Assembly (NCBI GenBank): GCA_950295325.1
Contig: OX485807.1
Coordinates: 10,007,001 to 10,071,000 of the forward strand
DNA length: 64,000 nucleotides
Direction: 5' to 3'
Source: Polytrichum commune
Taxonomy: Eukaryota; Streptophyta; Polytrichopsida; Polytrichales; Polytrichaceae
In this document: positions 23,954-35,500 of the stretch, one piece after another
How positions within the stretch are numbered: the stretch's first letter is position 1
Layout: every line of letters starts with the position of its first letter
Notes under the pieces: model-generated
What the model was told of the DNA's origin: nothing
The model's database searches: none
What the model saw: the letters and a program-made list of their open reading frames with translations, nothing else
Position numbers and translations under genes: made by a program

Positions 23954-24565
23954 CGCTCTTGGCCTACATCTACTTCTACACTACTTTCTTTCTGCCTATA
24001 CGTATATACACACACTGATAGATAGTATTGTGAGGACCCGAGTGAACACATGAGGGAGTATTTTAGTTTTCTACATGTAAAACCTATCTATGCACAAGTT
24101 TCTGATCACACATAGACACAATAGGATGCTCTATCAGTAACCACTCCACATTCTGATATTACTACTCCTAGATCAGCAACTTTTTCTTTACCCTTAGTTT
24201 ACATTCTTCACAATCTGAATTGTTATGCTGCCGGAATCTAGGATCATATTTTCATCTTTTTACCTATAGGAAGGTTATGCTGCCAAATTTTTTTTTAGGG
24301 ACCTGACTTACCTCTTCCATAGGACTGTTATGCTGCCCAAATCTCCCCAGCACTTTTGAAGCTCTAACACCCGGGTTCTATCCTCCCTTCTTACATTTTC
24401 TGTCCATATATATATATATATACATATATATTTTTCTGTTTATATCCTGTCAATATTATTAACCACTGTCTGTTTGATGCCTTCTGATTTGGTATATAAT
24501 ACCAAATTGCTGTCAAAATTTTGTTTGCACCCACTAACTTGATTATCATATATATATATCTTTTT

Positions 24566-24601
<36 letters not shown>

Positions 24602-25064
24602 TGATTACTAACTATATATATATATATATATATATTGTTTTTCCATATCCTGAAATAATCCTGTTTTATTTCAGAACTAACACTTTCATTTTTTCCTTTC
24701 TGTTTTTTTTTAAATTCCCAATTACATATGACCTGTCTATACTAACCTGATTCGGATACTTATATCGTACCGAAACTCTGCCAAAATTCTATAAGAATTT
24801 TCTACCCCCCCCCCCCCAATTTTTTTTTTTCTGAATATACTGATTGTATATTTATACCCTGTTTTCATATATATATATACATTATCTATAAATATCATGT
24901 CTGTATATATATATTTTGTCTATCCCTTTAAGCTAAATCCTCCCTATAGACACCCCATTTTCTGTCTGAATTCTACCCACCTGTTTATCTAATAGATATC
25001 CTGCCTTATACCTTTAACTGTAAAATTAGTATCCAACTACTGTCCAACCCATATACATTCTGAT
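23954..25064. other. Copia 5' leader with AT microsatellites
   Basis: Untranslated leader before gag. It has long (TA)n runs (about 24410-24430, 24567-24600 and 24615-24636) and a C-run near 24806-24818. No coding frame. Confidence 0.7.
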
Positions 25065-28000
25065 ATGAATAAAACCAACAGAAACATGGTAGAATCTAGA
25101 CTACAGAACCTTTTATTCTCACCTCTCCAAGCAGATGGGTCCAATTTTCTGGAATGGATAAATGATGCTAGAACAATACTATGTGCAGAAGACTTAGCTA
25201 AAACCCTCACACCAGAGTCCTTACCTTCCACTCCAGTTGATGATACTAATGAAGATCCTCCTGTTCATCCTGAGGTACCCACGGTATCTAAATGGCAAGC
25301 ACTTGCGCTACTCCGACGGCACATGGACCAGTCTCTTCGATTGCAGTACCTGGAGGTTGATGATCCAGCGGACCTGTGGACCAAGTTACAAGCTCGATTC
25401 GACCATCAACAAACCCTGTATCTTCCACAAACTCGCACAGATTGGGCGAATCTACGTGTGTTGGACTTCCCCGATTTTGTTACCTACGACTCCAAGCTCC
25501 ATCGCATCGTGGCACAACTCCGATTATGCGGCCAACGTGTCACCGAAGCTGAGATGGTGGAGAAGACGCTGTCGACATTCCCACCAGCCACTACGATCCT
25601 GTCCCAGCAGTATCGAAACATGAAGTTCAAGAAGCATGCCAATCTCATGGCACACTTGTTATTGGCGGAGAAGCACCAGCAGCTGCTCCTACGGAATGTT
25701 GAATCCCGACCCGCACGCGAAGTACATACAACAACTGCTGTACCTACTCAACCTACTGCCATGGTGGAGGCACATGCCGCTGAAGCTTCTAGAAGGCCGC
25801 CTAAAGGTTCTTATCGGAAATCCTATCCCTCTCACCCTGCAAGAGAGACGCGAGCCTATGGCAAGAGCGATGCGCATAAGGGTTATAACAAGAGAGATGA
25901 ATACACAAGGAGAGAACCCCCTAGGCCCCGATCCAACCAGTTCAAACCTAGGAACTTTCCACCGAGACAATTTCAGGGTAATTGTCATAAATGCGGGCGT
26001 AAGGGTCATTTCGCTAAAGATTGTAGAGCCCCGTCCTATATTACCAGCATGTATAAAGAACTTCAGCAACTCCGGAACCAAAATAGGCAGGCCTACAACT
26101 TCGAAAACCCCAACCCGAATCCATCCTCACACACTGAAAACCTTGAAAATTACATGACTATCTACGAGAAGTGCTCATCAAAACCAAATGAGGCTCTCCT
26201 AGATAGTGCATCAACCCATACCATCCTTACAAACCCAAAATTTTTCCATTTCAGAGGAAATGATGAACCCTGGCAGCATTGTACAATTATTACAATGGCC
26301 GGAAGCCAAAATATAAGATTTCGGGAGGGCCGGGCAACGGTGATATTGCCCGGGGGATTCCCCCTCAATTGCGCAAGAGCAATGTATGCCCCAGACACCC
26401 CGAGGAGCCTGATCAGCTATCGGGATCTGAGGGCGAGGAATATCCACGTTTCTACTGCGGTAAAAAATGATGAAGAGGTTCTGGAGCTCAGGCAAGGGCT
26501 GATGATCCTTGCCACCGCGAAAGCAGGAGATGACGGCCTATACAAGATTGTCATAAATCCCCTTGACAATGAGAGCCCCATCTCACTGATAGATGAGGAA
26601 GAGGTGTGCATGGCTGCTTGGGCTGGAGACCCTGAAGCATTACGCCGCAACCTAGCGGAGGGAGTGTCTGTAGACACTAAAGCCAAGCCTGATTTATGGC
26701 ATGAGAGATTAGGACATCCGGGCACAACAATTTTTCGCCGGATGATTCTTTTGCTGACAGGTCATAACCTAGTTACAGCGGATTCAGGGAAAACACATGA
26801 ATGTGTAGCATGTATAAAGGGAAAATACATTAAAAAGCCTTCGAAATGGAAACTACCAACTGAGCTACCTCCCCCGCTCTACAGACTCCATGGGGATATA
26901 TGCGGCCCGATTAATCCACCATCAGGAACCTTCCGATATTACCTAGTCTTAGTGGACGCATCAGGTAGCCATTTCGAAGTTGCATTACTCCCCACCAGAA
27001 ACATGGCTTTCCCAAGGTTATTAGCGATAATCCTCCGCTACAAAAACCATTTCCCTGAATATCCAATTAAATATCTTCGCATGGATAATGCCCAAGAATT
27101 TAAATCCCATGCTTTTGAGGATTATTGTACAGCTATAGGAATAGCACTAACCTATTAAGTACCCTATGAGCATGAACAAAATGGGTTAGCTGAGGCATTT
27201 GTGAAGAAGATTCAACTCATTGCTAGGCCTCTGCTGTTATATGCTAAGCTACCATCTAACATGTGGGGTCATGCAGTATTACATGCAGCATCCTTGTTAA
27301 AATTACGACCTACCTTACTAAATACCCATACCCCGCAGGAGCTTTTATCCGGGAAACCACCTGATATCTCTCATATCCGAGTATTCGGCTTCCAAGTCTG
27401 GATACCAATGCCAGAACCACATAGGCACACCATTGGCGCACACCGCCAAGAGGGTGTTTATGTCGGATTTGATTCTCCTTCCATCATCCGTTACCTAGAT
27501 CCTTTAACCACTAACCTTTACAAGGCCAGATTCGCAAACTGCCACTTTATTGAAACCCACTTTCCAACCTTACCCTCATCCTCTACCCAAAACAACCTGA
27601 ACTTTGGTGCACCAGAGTCCTTAACCATGAACCCTGATCCCCCAACCTCCTTAGCCAACAAAGAAATTACTAAACTTCTACATCTGAAAAACCTGGCCGA
27701 ATCTACCCCAGATGGTTTCTCCACTCAGCCTAGGATAATTCGTCACCCTATACCCGGGACAGGCCAAATTTTACCTAGAAAAAAACCTGAACCTACTACA
27801 CCCATAATCCAGCCCTCTAAATATCCAAAAATCCACTACACAACCGAGTCTGTAGACTCGATTCCCGAGTTTGATCCCACAACATTAGACCAGACTATGA
27901 CTAGATCATATTGGCCTCATTGGAAAACCGCAATTGAAACAAAATATGCATCCTTGAGAAAACATGGTGTCTTTGCTGAACTAACCACAAACTTAGACAC

Positions 28001-29489
28001 CCAGCCCATAGGCCACAAACTAATATTCACTAGGAAACTTGATTCTCAGGGCAGAACACTTAGATACAAAGTTAGATTAGTGGCCCAGGGATTTACACAA
28101 GGACCAGGAATAGATTATGAAGAAACTTATTCCCCTGTAATGGACACAGTTTCTTTCCGATATCTTTTAGCACTTTCTGTCCAGCTATCCCTCAAAATGT
28201 ACTTGCTGGATGTAGTAACAACCTATCTACATGGAAATCTTGAAACAAAACTGTATTTAAAACCTCCCCCTGGATTTCTGAAATCTACCCCCCAACCCAA
28301 ACCTGGAAAATTTTCTGGACTTAGAATCTGCAAGGCTTTGTATGGTCTAAAACAGTCTGGGAGGGCCTGGTATCATCATTTGTGTCATTTTCTGATCTCC
28401 CAAGGCTTTGTTCACAATAATAACATACCTTGTATATTTACTTACACTACAAATGTTGGCTTTGTAATCCTAGCAGTCTATGTTGATGACCTGAACATAT
28501 TAGGCACACCAAAATTATGTGAATTTGCTCAAAATATCTTAACCAAGAATTTTGACATGAAATACTTAGGCCAAACATCTTATTGCCTAGGATTACAAGT
28601 GCATTATGTACCTAATGCTGGAATCTTATTGCACCAGCAAGCCTATGTTCAGAAGATTCTCAAACAGTTCAAAATGGATCAAGCTAATCCTTTAGCTGCC
28701 CCTATAATAGGCCCCAGCAAAACTAAAGATGATCCTTACCAACCTCGTGAGGAGGAGGAGGAGGTAATTGATAAACCTAGATACCTCACAGCGGTTGGAG
28801 CATTAACCTATCTTACAACTCATACTAGACCTGATATCGCATTTGCGACTAGTATTTTAGCAAGACATAGTCAAAACCCAACCTTGAGACACTGGAATGG
28901 AATTAAACACCTGTTAAGATACCTGTGAGGGACATCTGACCTTGGCATGTACTATCACAAGACTGACCAACATGAAATCCAAGGTTTTGCAGATTCCGGG
29001 TTTAGAACTGATATGAATGCAGGTAAATCACAAACTGGTTATATTTTTCTAAAGTGTGGAGCCCCTATCTCATGGAAGTCCACGAAGCAGACTGTAACAA
29101 CTACTTCAACGAACCACGCTGAACTACTTGCATTTCACGAGGCTGCTCGTGAAACCGTGTGGCTGAGGACAATGGAGAGAATTCTGGACCAGCAGTGTCG
29201 ACTCCGATTCCCGAACTAGCCAACTATAGTCTATGAAGACAACTCGGCGTGCGTGAGACAGATGGCCACTGGTTTCATCAAAGCAGATAGAATAAAACAT
29301 GTTAGCCCACACATTTTTGGTTTTTCTCAAGATCTGATAGAACAAAAACAGTTGAGAATTGTAAAGATAGAGTCTGAGAACAATATTGCTGACATGTTGA
29401 CTAAAGCTTTACTAGCTTATAAGCATAGAAAATTAGTACATGCAGCTGGACTTAGAACACTCCAAGAATTAACCACATCTGGTAATTAG
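25065..29489 (+). pseudogene. Copia gag-pol polyprotein with three in-frame stops
   Basis: One frame spans 1475 codons including the final stop. Residues 1 to about 300 are gag. A CCHC knuckle (CHKCGRKGHFAKDC) starts at residue 307. The protease motif DSAS is at residue 380. The integrase has its zinc-binding region, then catalytic Asp codons at 26895 and 27084 and Glu at 27168. Reverse transcriptase shows 'LVAQGFTQ' and 'YVDD' (28479-28490). RNase H motifs 'FADSGF' and 'HAELLAF' follow. In-frame stops are TAA 27156-27158 (inside the integrase, before the catalytic Glu), TGA 28926-28928 and TAG 29217-29219. Without them the protein would have normal Copia length, so only point nonsense changes disable it. 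Confidence 0.93.
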
Positions 29490-29580
29490 TGCTCTTTTCT
29501 CTAGTTAAGGTTTTTTCCCAAAATTTGGGTTTTACTTAACAGAGTTTTTAATGAGGTTAATTCATCAGCTTGAGGAGGAG

Positions 29581-30048
29581 TGTTGTAGAAATTAGTTTAG
29601 AACTAATTAGAAAACAATATGATGTATCAGTAGATGAAACCATTTGAGGCTAAGGGTCTGAGCCATTTGAGGCTTAGGGTTAATACCCTTTTTAGTCCAG
29701 GGTATCAAGTGATTAATTAGAACCTGGACACCTAGCAGGTTACTTAGACTGTAACAGAGTTTAACTAAGGGACCCAGCCGGGTATCCCGAGGGTATCTGA
29801 CCCCTTTACTTAGTGTAGATAGTATTACACCCCGGATATCCCGAGGGTATCGGCCTAGGTATCAACCAGGTCAGATGGCCAGACACTAAGGTGCTACCAG
29901 ATGGTGACAAGTGGCATACATTATTATTTTATTATTTTTATACAATATACATACCCTCATCTACCGTACACAGGTAGTTCTGAGTATTCGCACCTACATA
30001 CTGTCCAAAATACACTCTGTGTACACCATCTATATCTCAGTTCTAACA
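29581..30048 (+). repeat. Right LTR of the Copia element
   Basis: Same termini as the left LTR, preceded by the purine-rich tract at about 29572-29580. One base shorter than the left copy. Confidence 0.95.
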
Positions 30049-30200
30049 AAAACGACAGTGCAAACTCTTGACAATGTTCCTCCTAAGCAACCACTTGTGA
30101 CCATGGAGGCCGCTTAAGATTTTGACCAGGACCTTGTCATCAGACAGTTCTGCATGGAATTCGTCATCAATGTCCAATCGCGCACGTCGAAAGCTTGAAG

Positions 30201-31481
30201 TGTAAAGTGAAGTTGAGTCACCAAACTTAAACGTGGAGAATTAGGCACCTTTCTCCGAGCTCCGAGCTACTCTCCACCTCTCTCTAGTGTGAAAGATGGC
30301 CTAACTTGAATCACAATAGCAGTTTTAGCACATCGATAATCCTTTGCTAACCACGACAACCAACCAATTCACAAACAATCAATGACTACTGCAAGCATTT
30401 CCATTCACAAGTGATCGGATTTCTTCGTAGAGTCCACATGCCTCTTAATCCGTCCTCCTGTTCGCGAAGTAGTTGAACTATCAACTATGGAATTCCTGTA
30501 CACACGCTCCGCCTCCCTCACATTTACAAATCGATGAAATTCCTTCGGCTCTTCTAAGAAATGTATCCCCCGCCGAACCTAAACTATACCCTAACCAACC
30601 GACAAAAAACCCTCACAGATGGAGGACTCCCACTCCCACCGAATCCCTGCGAACCCAATAAGTCTAATTAGGCAGTCCTACATGATCGCCTGAAACCCAT
30701 GAGCATCTTAACAAGGAATGTAGACCGCTGGGATAGTTCATACCTTGGGATCGCAAGTTGTTGATCGCAAGTTCTAGATCTGGGTGTGTCGCACCTGGTC
30801 GCGAAAGCTCGCGCGCGCGCCTGATTGGCAAAGATACGCTCTTTGAATGCTCCTTGAATGCCAAAGAGATGCCTTAGTCCTCAACCGAAACCCTGCCTCA
30901 GATGCCTCGGTCCTCAACGAAAGAGATGCCTCAGTCCTCAACCGAAACCCTGCCTCAGATGACTCGGTCCTCAACGAAAGAGATGCCTCAGATGCCTCAG
31001 TCCTCAACCAAAACCCTAGATGGCGATGGCGATGGCGAAGAGACGTGTTACAGTGGATGATCCAATCAACTAGAGGATCAAATCTGTACTCGTTGTATGC
31101 CCAGATCTATTTAATCAAGATGGCCACAATTGAAGCACGACAGATGTAACACCTAACCACTCAAAGTGCTCAGTAACGTCCTGCACTCATTACTCGCTAA
31201 ACAGTGAAAAGACAGCAACACACACTCCCAAAGAAGTCTAAGTTTTCACAATCATGATCAATTAACAATCACAATCATGAGAAAGATTTGCCATTGAGAG
31301 AGGCAAACTCCAATGAATGACATGACCGAAGGACAACACTAAACCCTAAACAGCTAACCTTGAAGGACGAAATCTTCTCCCTAGCGCGTCCCTGCATACA
31401 ACCTCGGCAGTTACTCTGTCATTCTGTCATGCCGCCCTTCCGTCCTTCCGTTAATCCGTCCATTGGTGACCGGTTGTGCCG
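30201..31481. other. Non-coding right arm of the MULE
   Basis: No gene recognised. It contains the 57-bp tandem repeat at 30866-31012, a short (GC)n near 30811-30820 and scattered 'aaccctaa' telobox-like motifs. It ends at the right TIR. Confidence 0.5.
30866..31012. repeat. 57-bp tandem repeat, two and a half copies
   Basis: Units start at 30866, 30923 and 30980. Each unit is two related halves built on 'cctcagatgcctcggtcc' and 'gagatgcctcagtcc'. All copies are in frame with each other (57 = 3 x 19), which produces open but meaningless frames on both strands. Confidence 0.85.
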
Positions 31482-31566
31482 GTCATCGTCGTCGACGGGC
31501 GGGCAGGGCTGATTTTTGGTCTGACATGCCCCCTACAAGTTCGTAGGGGGTACTTTAACGTCCGCC
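31482..31566 (-). repeat. Right terminal inverted repeat of the MULE
   Basis: Reverse complement of the left TIR, followed directly by the 9-bp duplication at 31567-31575. It has the same internal hairpin. Confidence 0.88.
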
Positions 31567-31575
31567 AAGGATTTG

Positions 31576-32572
31576 GGCATAGTCGGTTAAGATCCTAGTG
31601 ATTCTAAATCCAACCGGTTACATGTTGACATCTTCCGGTTTTGCTTTCATTCGTTTGAGGTATATTCTTCTATAGATTCCTTTGAAAGGATCGGTAATTC
31701 TCCTAAAGTCTTCAACTTCAACCAGTCATTTCTTGAGTTCAACCAGTTCATTTGCAATTAACCGCCAATTCTTCCTAAACATAGGTATACACCCACCCAA
31801 AGTTCCAGATGTTTGGAGGCCAACGAGAACTCAAGTAGACGAGGTTAATGTGGACACCTCCAACTTTGTGGAATCACCCGGTTGATGGATTTGAGCATTA
31901 GAAGCTTGAGCGTGGTAGCAATTGTGAATCGGGACCAAACAATTTGAAACCGTTGAAATCGGAGTCGGGGAAGGTGTTGATCTAGGCTCCGGAATCAAAG
32001 ATCCTCTACTTCCCAACGTGGTGTTATAGGGGGGAGCTCTTTCATCATCCAATGTTGTGTAAGTGGACAACATCAATAGTAGATTCTACATGGGTCATTT
32101 AATTTGCCAATGGAAACCAAGTTGAATGCCCATATTGGTTGTGTCATGTCTCTAAAGTGGTCACATGTAAGATAAAATGTTGTTGATTTTATTTTATTTT
32201 ATTTCATTATAGAATACCCATGATACAAATTAGTCAGTACCTCATAGCCACATGTTGCTTCCTAATTTGCACACCTCGGGCACAAAAATCAAGCATGTCA
32301 TAGCTTGGTGGATAGCACTCCTCATTATGGAGGATGGTGGGTGTACTTTGACTTTTGCAAAGGTGACTAACCTAAATATCATCAATGTGGCGGCTAAATC
32401 ACCTTGTATTACTCACCCACCGAAATAAGATGATTGTAATGTTGATTGAGAGCCAAAATCAAGTGACCGAATAAGAAACCTAACCGAATTAGCCTCACCT
32501 ACCTTAAGCAAGACAATGAATGTCTAGGGCATGAAGTCCTCTGCTTTTAACAAGACTTAGCAAAGCAACGAG
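31576..32572. other. Spacer or LINE 5' part, no ORF1 recognised
   Basis: Between the MULE and the visible LINE endonuclease. No nucleic-acid-binding motif typical of LINE ORF1 could be read. The 5' limit of the LINE is therefore unknown. Confidence 0.4.
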
Positions 32573-35500
32573 GTGGCGCGTAGCTTCTCATGGAGGAACT
32601 TCAGTAGATCCTCTCTTCCAAAGACACAAACAAGTTCAACTTTAGTAGATCCCCCCATCTTTTGCATCCTCCTTATGAAGTTACACCTCTTATCAATTAA
32701 TGTTCAGGGCATAAATAATGATCATAAAGTTGGAGTAATTAGATACTACACTAGTAATCTTACTCCTAGGATTGATGTCTTTTGTTTTCAAGAACATAAA
32801 TTAAGAGGAAATAATGTGGACAAGGACATTAGGACACTTTCAGAAGAGAAAGAAGCTTTTTGGTCTATAGAAGCTTGCCCTAGCAATGAGGTTGAGATAA
32901 GAAAGCAGGTGTAAGGTGTGGTGGTATTGCCATGTGTTTTCAACCTAGACTATAAGCCGCTAATTCTTGACCAAGGCACGATATTTGGAAATAGAGTTCA
33001 GTGGATTAGATTTAAAAGGTTTGGAAGGTGGGAATGTTGGGATCCTTAATGTTTTACACTTCAAACTTGGTTGGGGAAAGTTGTGCCATGTGGATAGAAG
33101 TACTTTAACTTCTTCCTTTGGACTGTAGGTGGATTATGTCGAGAGACATTAACATAGTAGAGAGTTCTCTAGATAGAACCTCATCCTCATAAAGCCAACT
33201 CATGGGATTAAGAGAAGAACTATTATGGATTGAAATTAAAAATAAATATAATATCAAGGACTATTTTAGTAGGAATGATGGCCCTATTTTTTGTTGAGAT
33301 AACCTTAGGGATGATGGCATTAGAGTTCTTGCAAGACTTGATAGATTTTATTCTTTTCCAACTCAGTCCAATGCATGGCTTCTCATATTCTCCATTATAA
33401 GATCCTTGGGGATTCATTGTTTTTTTAATCATCATCCGGTCTTTTTTTTTTATTAATCTCAACACTAACTCTCAAGGGGGTTCTTTTGGAAGAGGTTAGA
33501 CTTCAGAAATCTCTCAAGTTTTGGCAAGTTCAACTCCACTATGACTTGCTTAGTGAGACAAATGAATCTACTATCAAGATCTTTGGCCTCAACTAAAGAT
33601 CCTTTTAGAGAGGAAAGAAGATGGGTGTAGAATTTGGTCTAGAACGAAATGAATGAAGCTTGGAGATAGGATGAACAAATACTTCTTCTCCTTGATTAAG
33701 AAGTGTCTGACAAGTTGCCTTATCATTGAACTATATGATGGAGATGATACAGTTGCTTCTTCGAGCTTGGATCTTGCAAAGGTGTGCAACTCCTTTTACT
33801 CAAGTTGTGCTCGAGCCCGCCTCCGGATATGTAGAAAGAAGAATGTTGTGCGGAATTGCTATGATATGTCCCTTGTAAATTTTCTCTTGCAACTCATAAA
33901 GTGTTGGAGGCACCCATGACAAAGGAGGAGCTTACCCATGCGGTTAAGGCATTGGCGAAAGGGAAGAGTCCAGGTTTAGACAACTTCATTGCAGACTTTT
34001 TAAAAGCATGTTGGAGCGTCATGAGTACAATTTTCACCACTATGGTGAATGGATCTCTAAACTGAAGCATGTTTCCCAATGGATTTATGTGGGGCTTGAT
34101 TGCATTGTTGTTAAAAGATGGGGATAGATTGAAGCTAATTAATTGGAGGCCTATTACTCTTCTCAACACCATTTTTAAGATCTATGCCAAAGCTCTCCAA
34201 AGGTGTTTCCAACCTTTGTTGGTAGAAGTAATTGATAACGATCAAATGGACTTTCTTCCCCTCATGTTTAATCCTTCATAACATCCTCCTTACACATGAG
34301 CCAATTCAATGGGCTAAGGAGTTGCGTCAAGATGCACTCCTCCTTAAACTTGATTTGAGTAAGGCATATGATAGAGTTGATTGAAGGTTTATGTTTCAAG
34401 TTATGGAGAAGTTAGGGATGTGTAACTCCTTTACCCATATGATTAGATTTTTTTATTTTAAGATGCAACCGTCTTAATCAACATTAACAATCAAGCCACA
34501 AAACCTTTCGAACTTCATAGAGGAGTGCATCAAGGATGCCCCCTAACTTAGTACTTGCTTATTATTATTGCGGAAGCTTTGAATGCCACTACAATCTAAC
34601 CTTGTTAATATGACACTCGTTTATATGACACCCTCGATATTACGACACATTTTTGCGAGGCCATATTTTTTAGTTCAAAACTTCCTCTTTTATACGACTA
34701 CGACACTTGATAATGCGACATTTAGAATCTCCATTTTGTCATATTAAAGAGGTAGTTAATTTTAACATTCCTTTCATCTATGTTATGTACATCTAAAATA
34801 CATCCATTTTTACTTGGGAACTACTTGGGAACTTCACTTATCATTGGGTACTTAATGAGAATTAGGGTTACTAGTGTAGAATGGACATGGTGCTCTGATT
34901 TCAAAGTTGTAATTGAGTGATGATGAGATGTCAATCAAGACTTACATTCAGTTGGAAGGGGAAGAGATTATTGAGCTTGAATTGAGTACTAATGAGTTGG
35001 TGGATATTGCTTTGGAAACCATCGTAATGTTGATCTAGATTTAGTAGATGTGGGTGATATTGCTCCATCTATAGTAAAGCTTAGTGATGCTAAACGTCAT
35101 GCATTATTGTTGTCAAGAATCTTATTAGAGAACTCTTTATATGTTGGTGTTAATGAAAATACTAGTTTTCAAAAGTTAGTGGGGAATTTAGATAAGATGA
35201 CAGTTGCTAACTTGGGTGGGCAACACCATCTTTGGACTCTTATTTCAAGAGTTCTTGAGAATATTTATATTTGTTTGAAGTTATTAGTTATTATTTCATA
35301 CCATGCTTAAACTTGTTGTATATATAGCTTAAGCTCATATTACTTATGTTTTTGTATTCCCTCAATAATACGACAACTTTACGCCATTTGTCATATTAAT
35401 GAGAAGACGACACTTCAATACTACAACTTTTTTTGTGTTTCCCAAACGTGTCATACTAAAGAGGAGAACAATATCAAGAATGTGGTGCGGATTGGCCATA

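Larger units (their letters stand above)
23472..30048 (+). mobile_element. Complete Copia LTR retrotransposon, 6577 bp
   Basis: The element has 469- and 468-bp LTRs (23472-23940 and 29581-30048), both TGTTGTAG...TTCTAACA. A perfect 5-bp duplication AAAAC flanks it (23467-23471 and 30049-30053). A primer-binding site follows the left LTR and a purine-rich tract (gaggaggag) precedes the right one. The single long gag-pol frame has the Copia order gag, protease, integrase, reverse transcriptase, RNase H. The LTRs differ at about ten positions plus one indel by hand alignment (97-98% identical), so the insertion is fairly recent. Three in-frame stops break the coding region. Confidence 0.95.
23010..30200. 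repeat. Dispersed repeat copy split by the Copia element
   Basis: Sequence at about 23010-23466 and its continuation at about 30054-30200 align, in the same order, with one continuous block at about 59635-60250. Shared cores include 'cactagagctc', 'gagtttgat', 'tttgagcaagt' and 'gcttaagattttgacca'. The Copia insertion therefore broke an existing copy of this family. No coding frame is conserved, and the family is unclassified. Confidence 0.7.
11754..31566. mobile_element. Large Mutator-like element (MULE), 19.8 kb, with nested insertions
   Basis: The ends are 85-bp inverted repeats (11754-11838 and 31482-31566) with 82 matches by hand alignment, flanked by a 9-bp duplication with one mismatch. 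Inside are, in order, a MULE transposase (plus), a Ulp1-type protease (minus), an unknown multi-exon gene (minus) and a non-coding right arm. Two later insertions sit inside it: a Copia element (23472-30048) and a solo LTR (20719-21654). Subtracting them and their duplications leaves about 12.3 kb. MULEs with Ulp1-like genes are known in plants; the third gene I do not recognise. All three genes carry disabling changes, so this copy is not autonomous. Confidence 0.85.
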
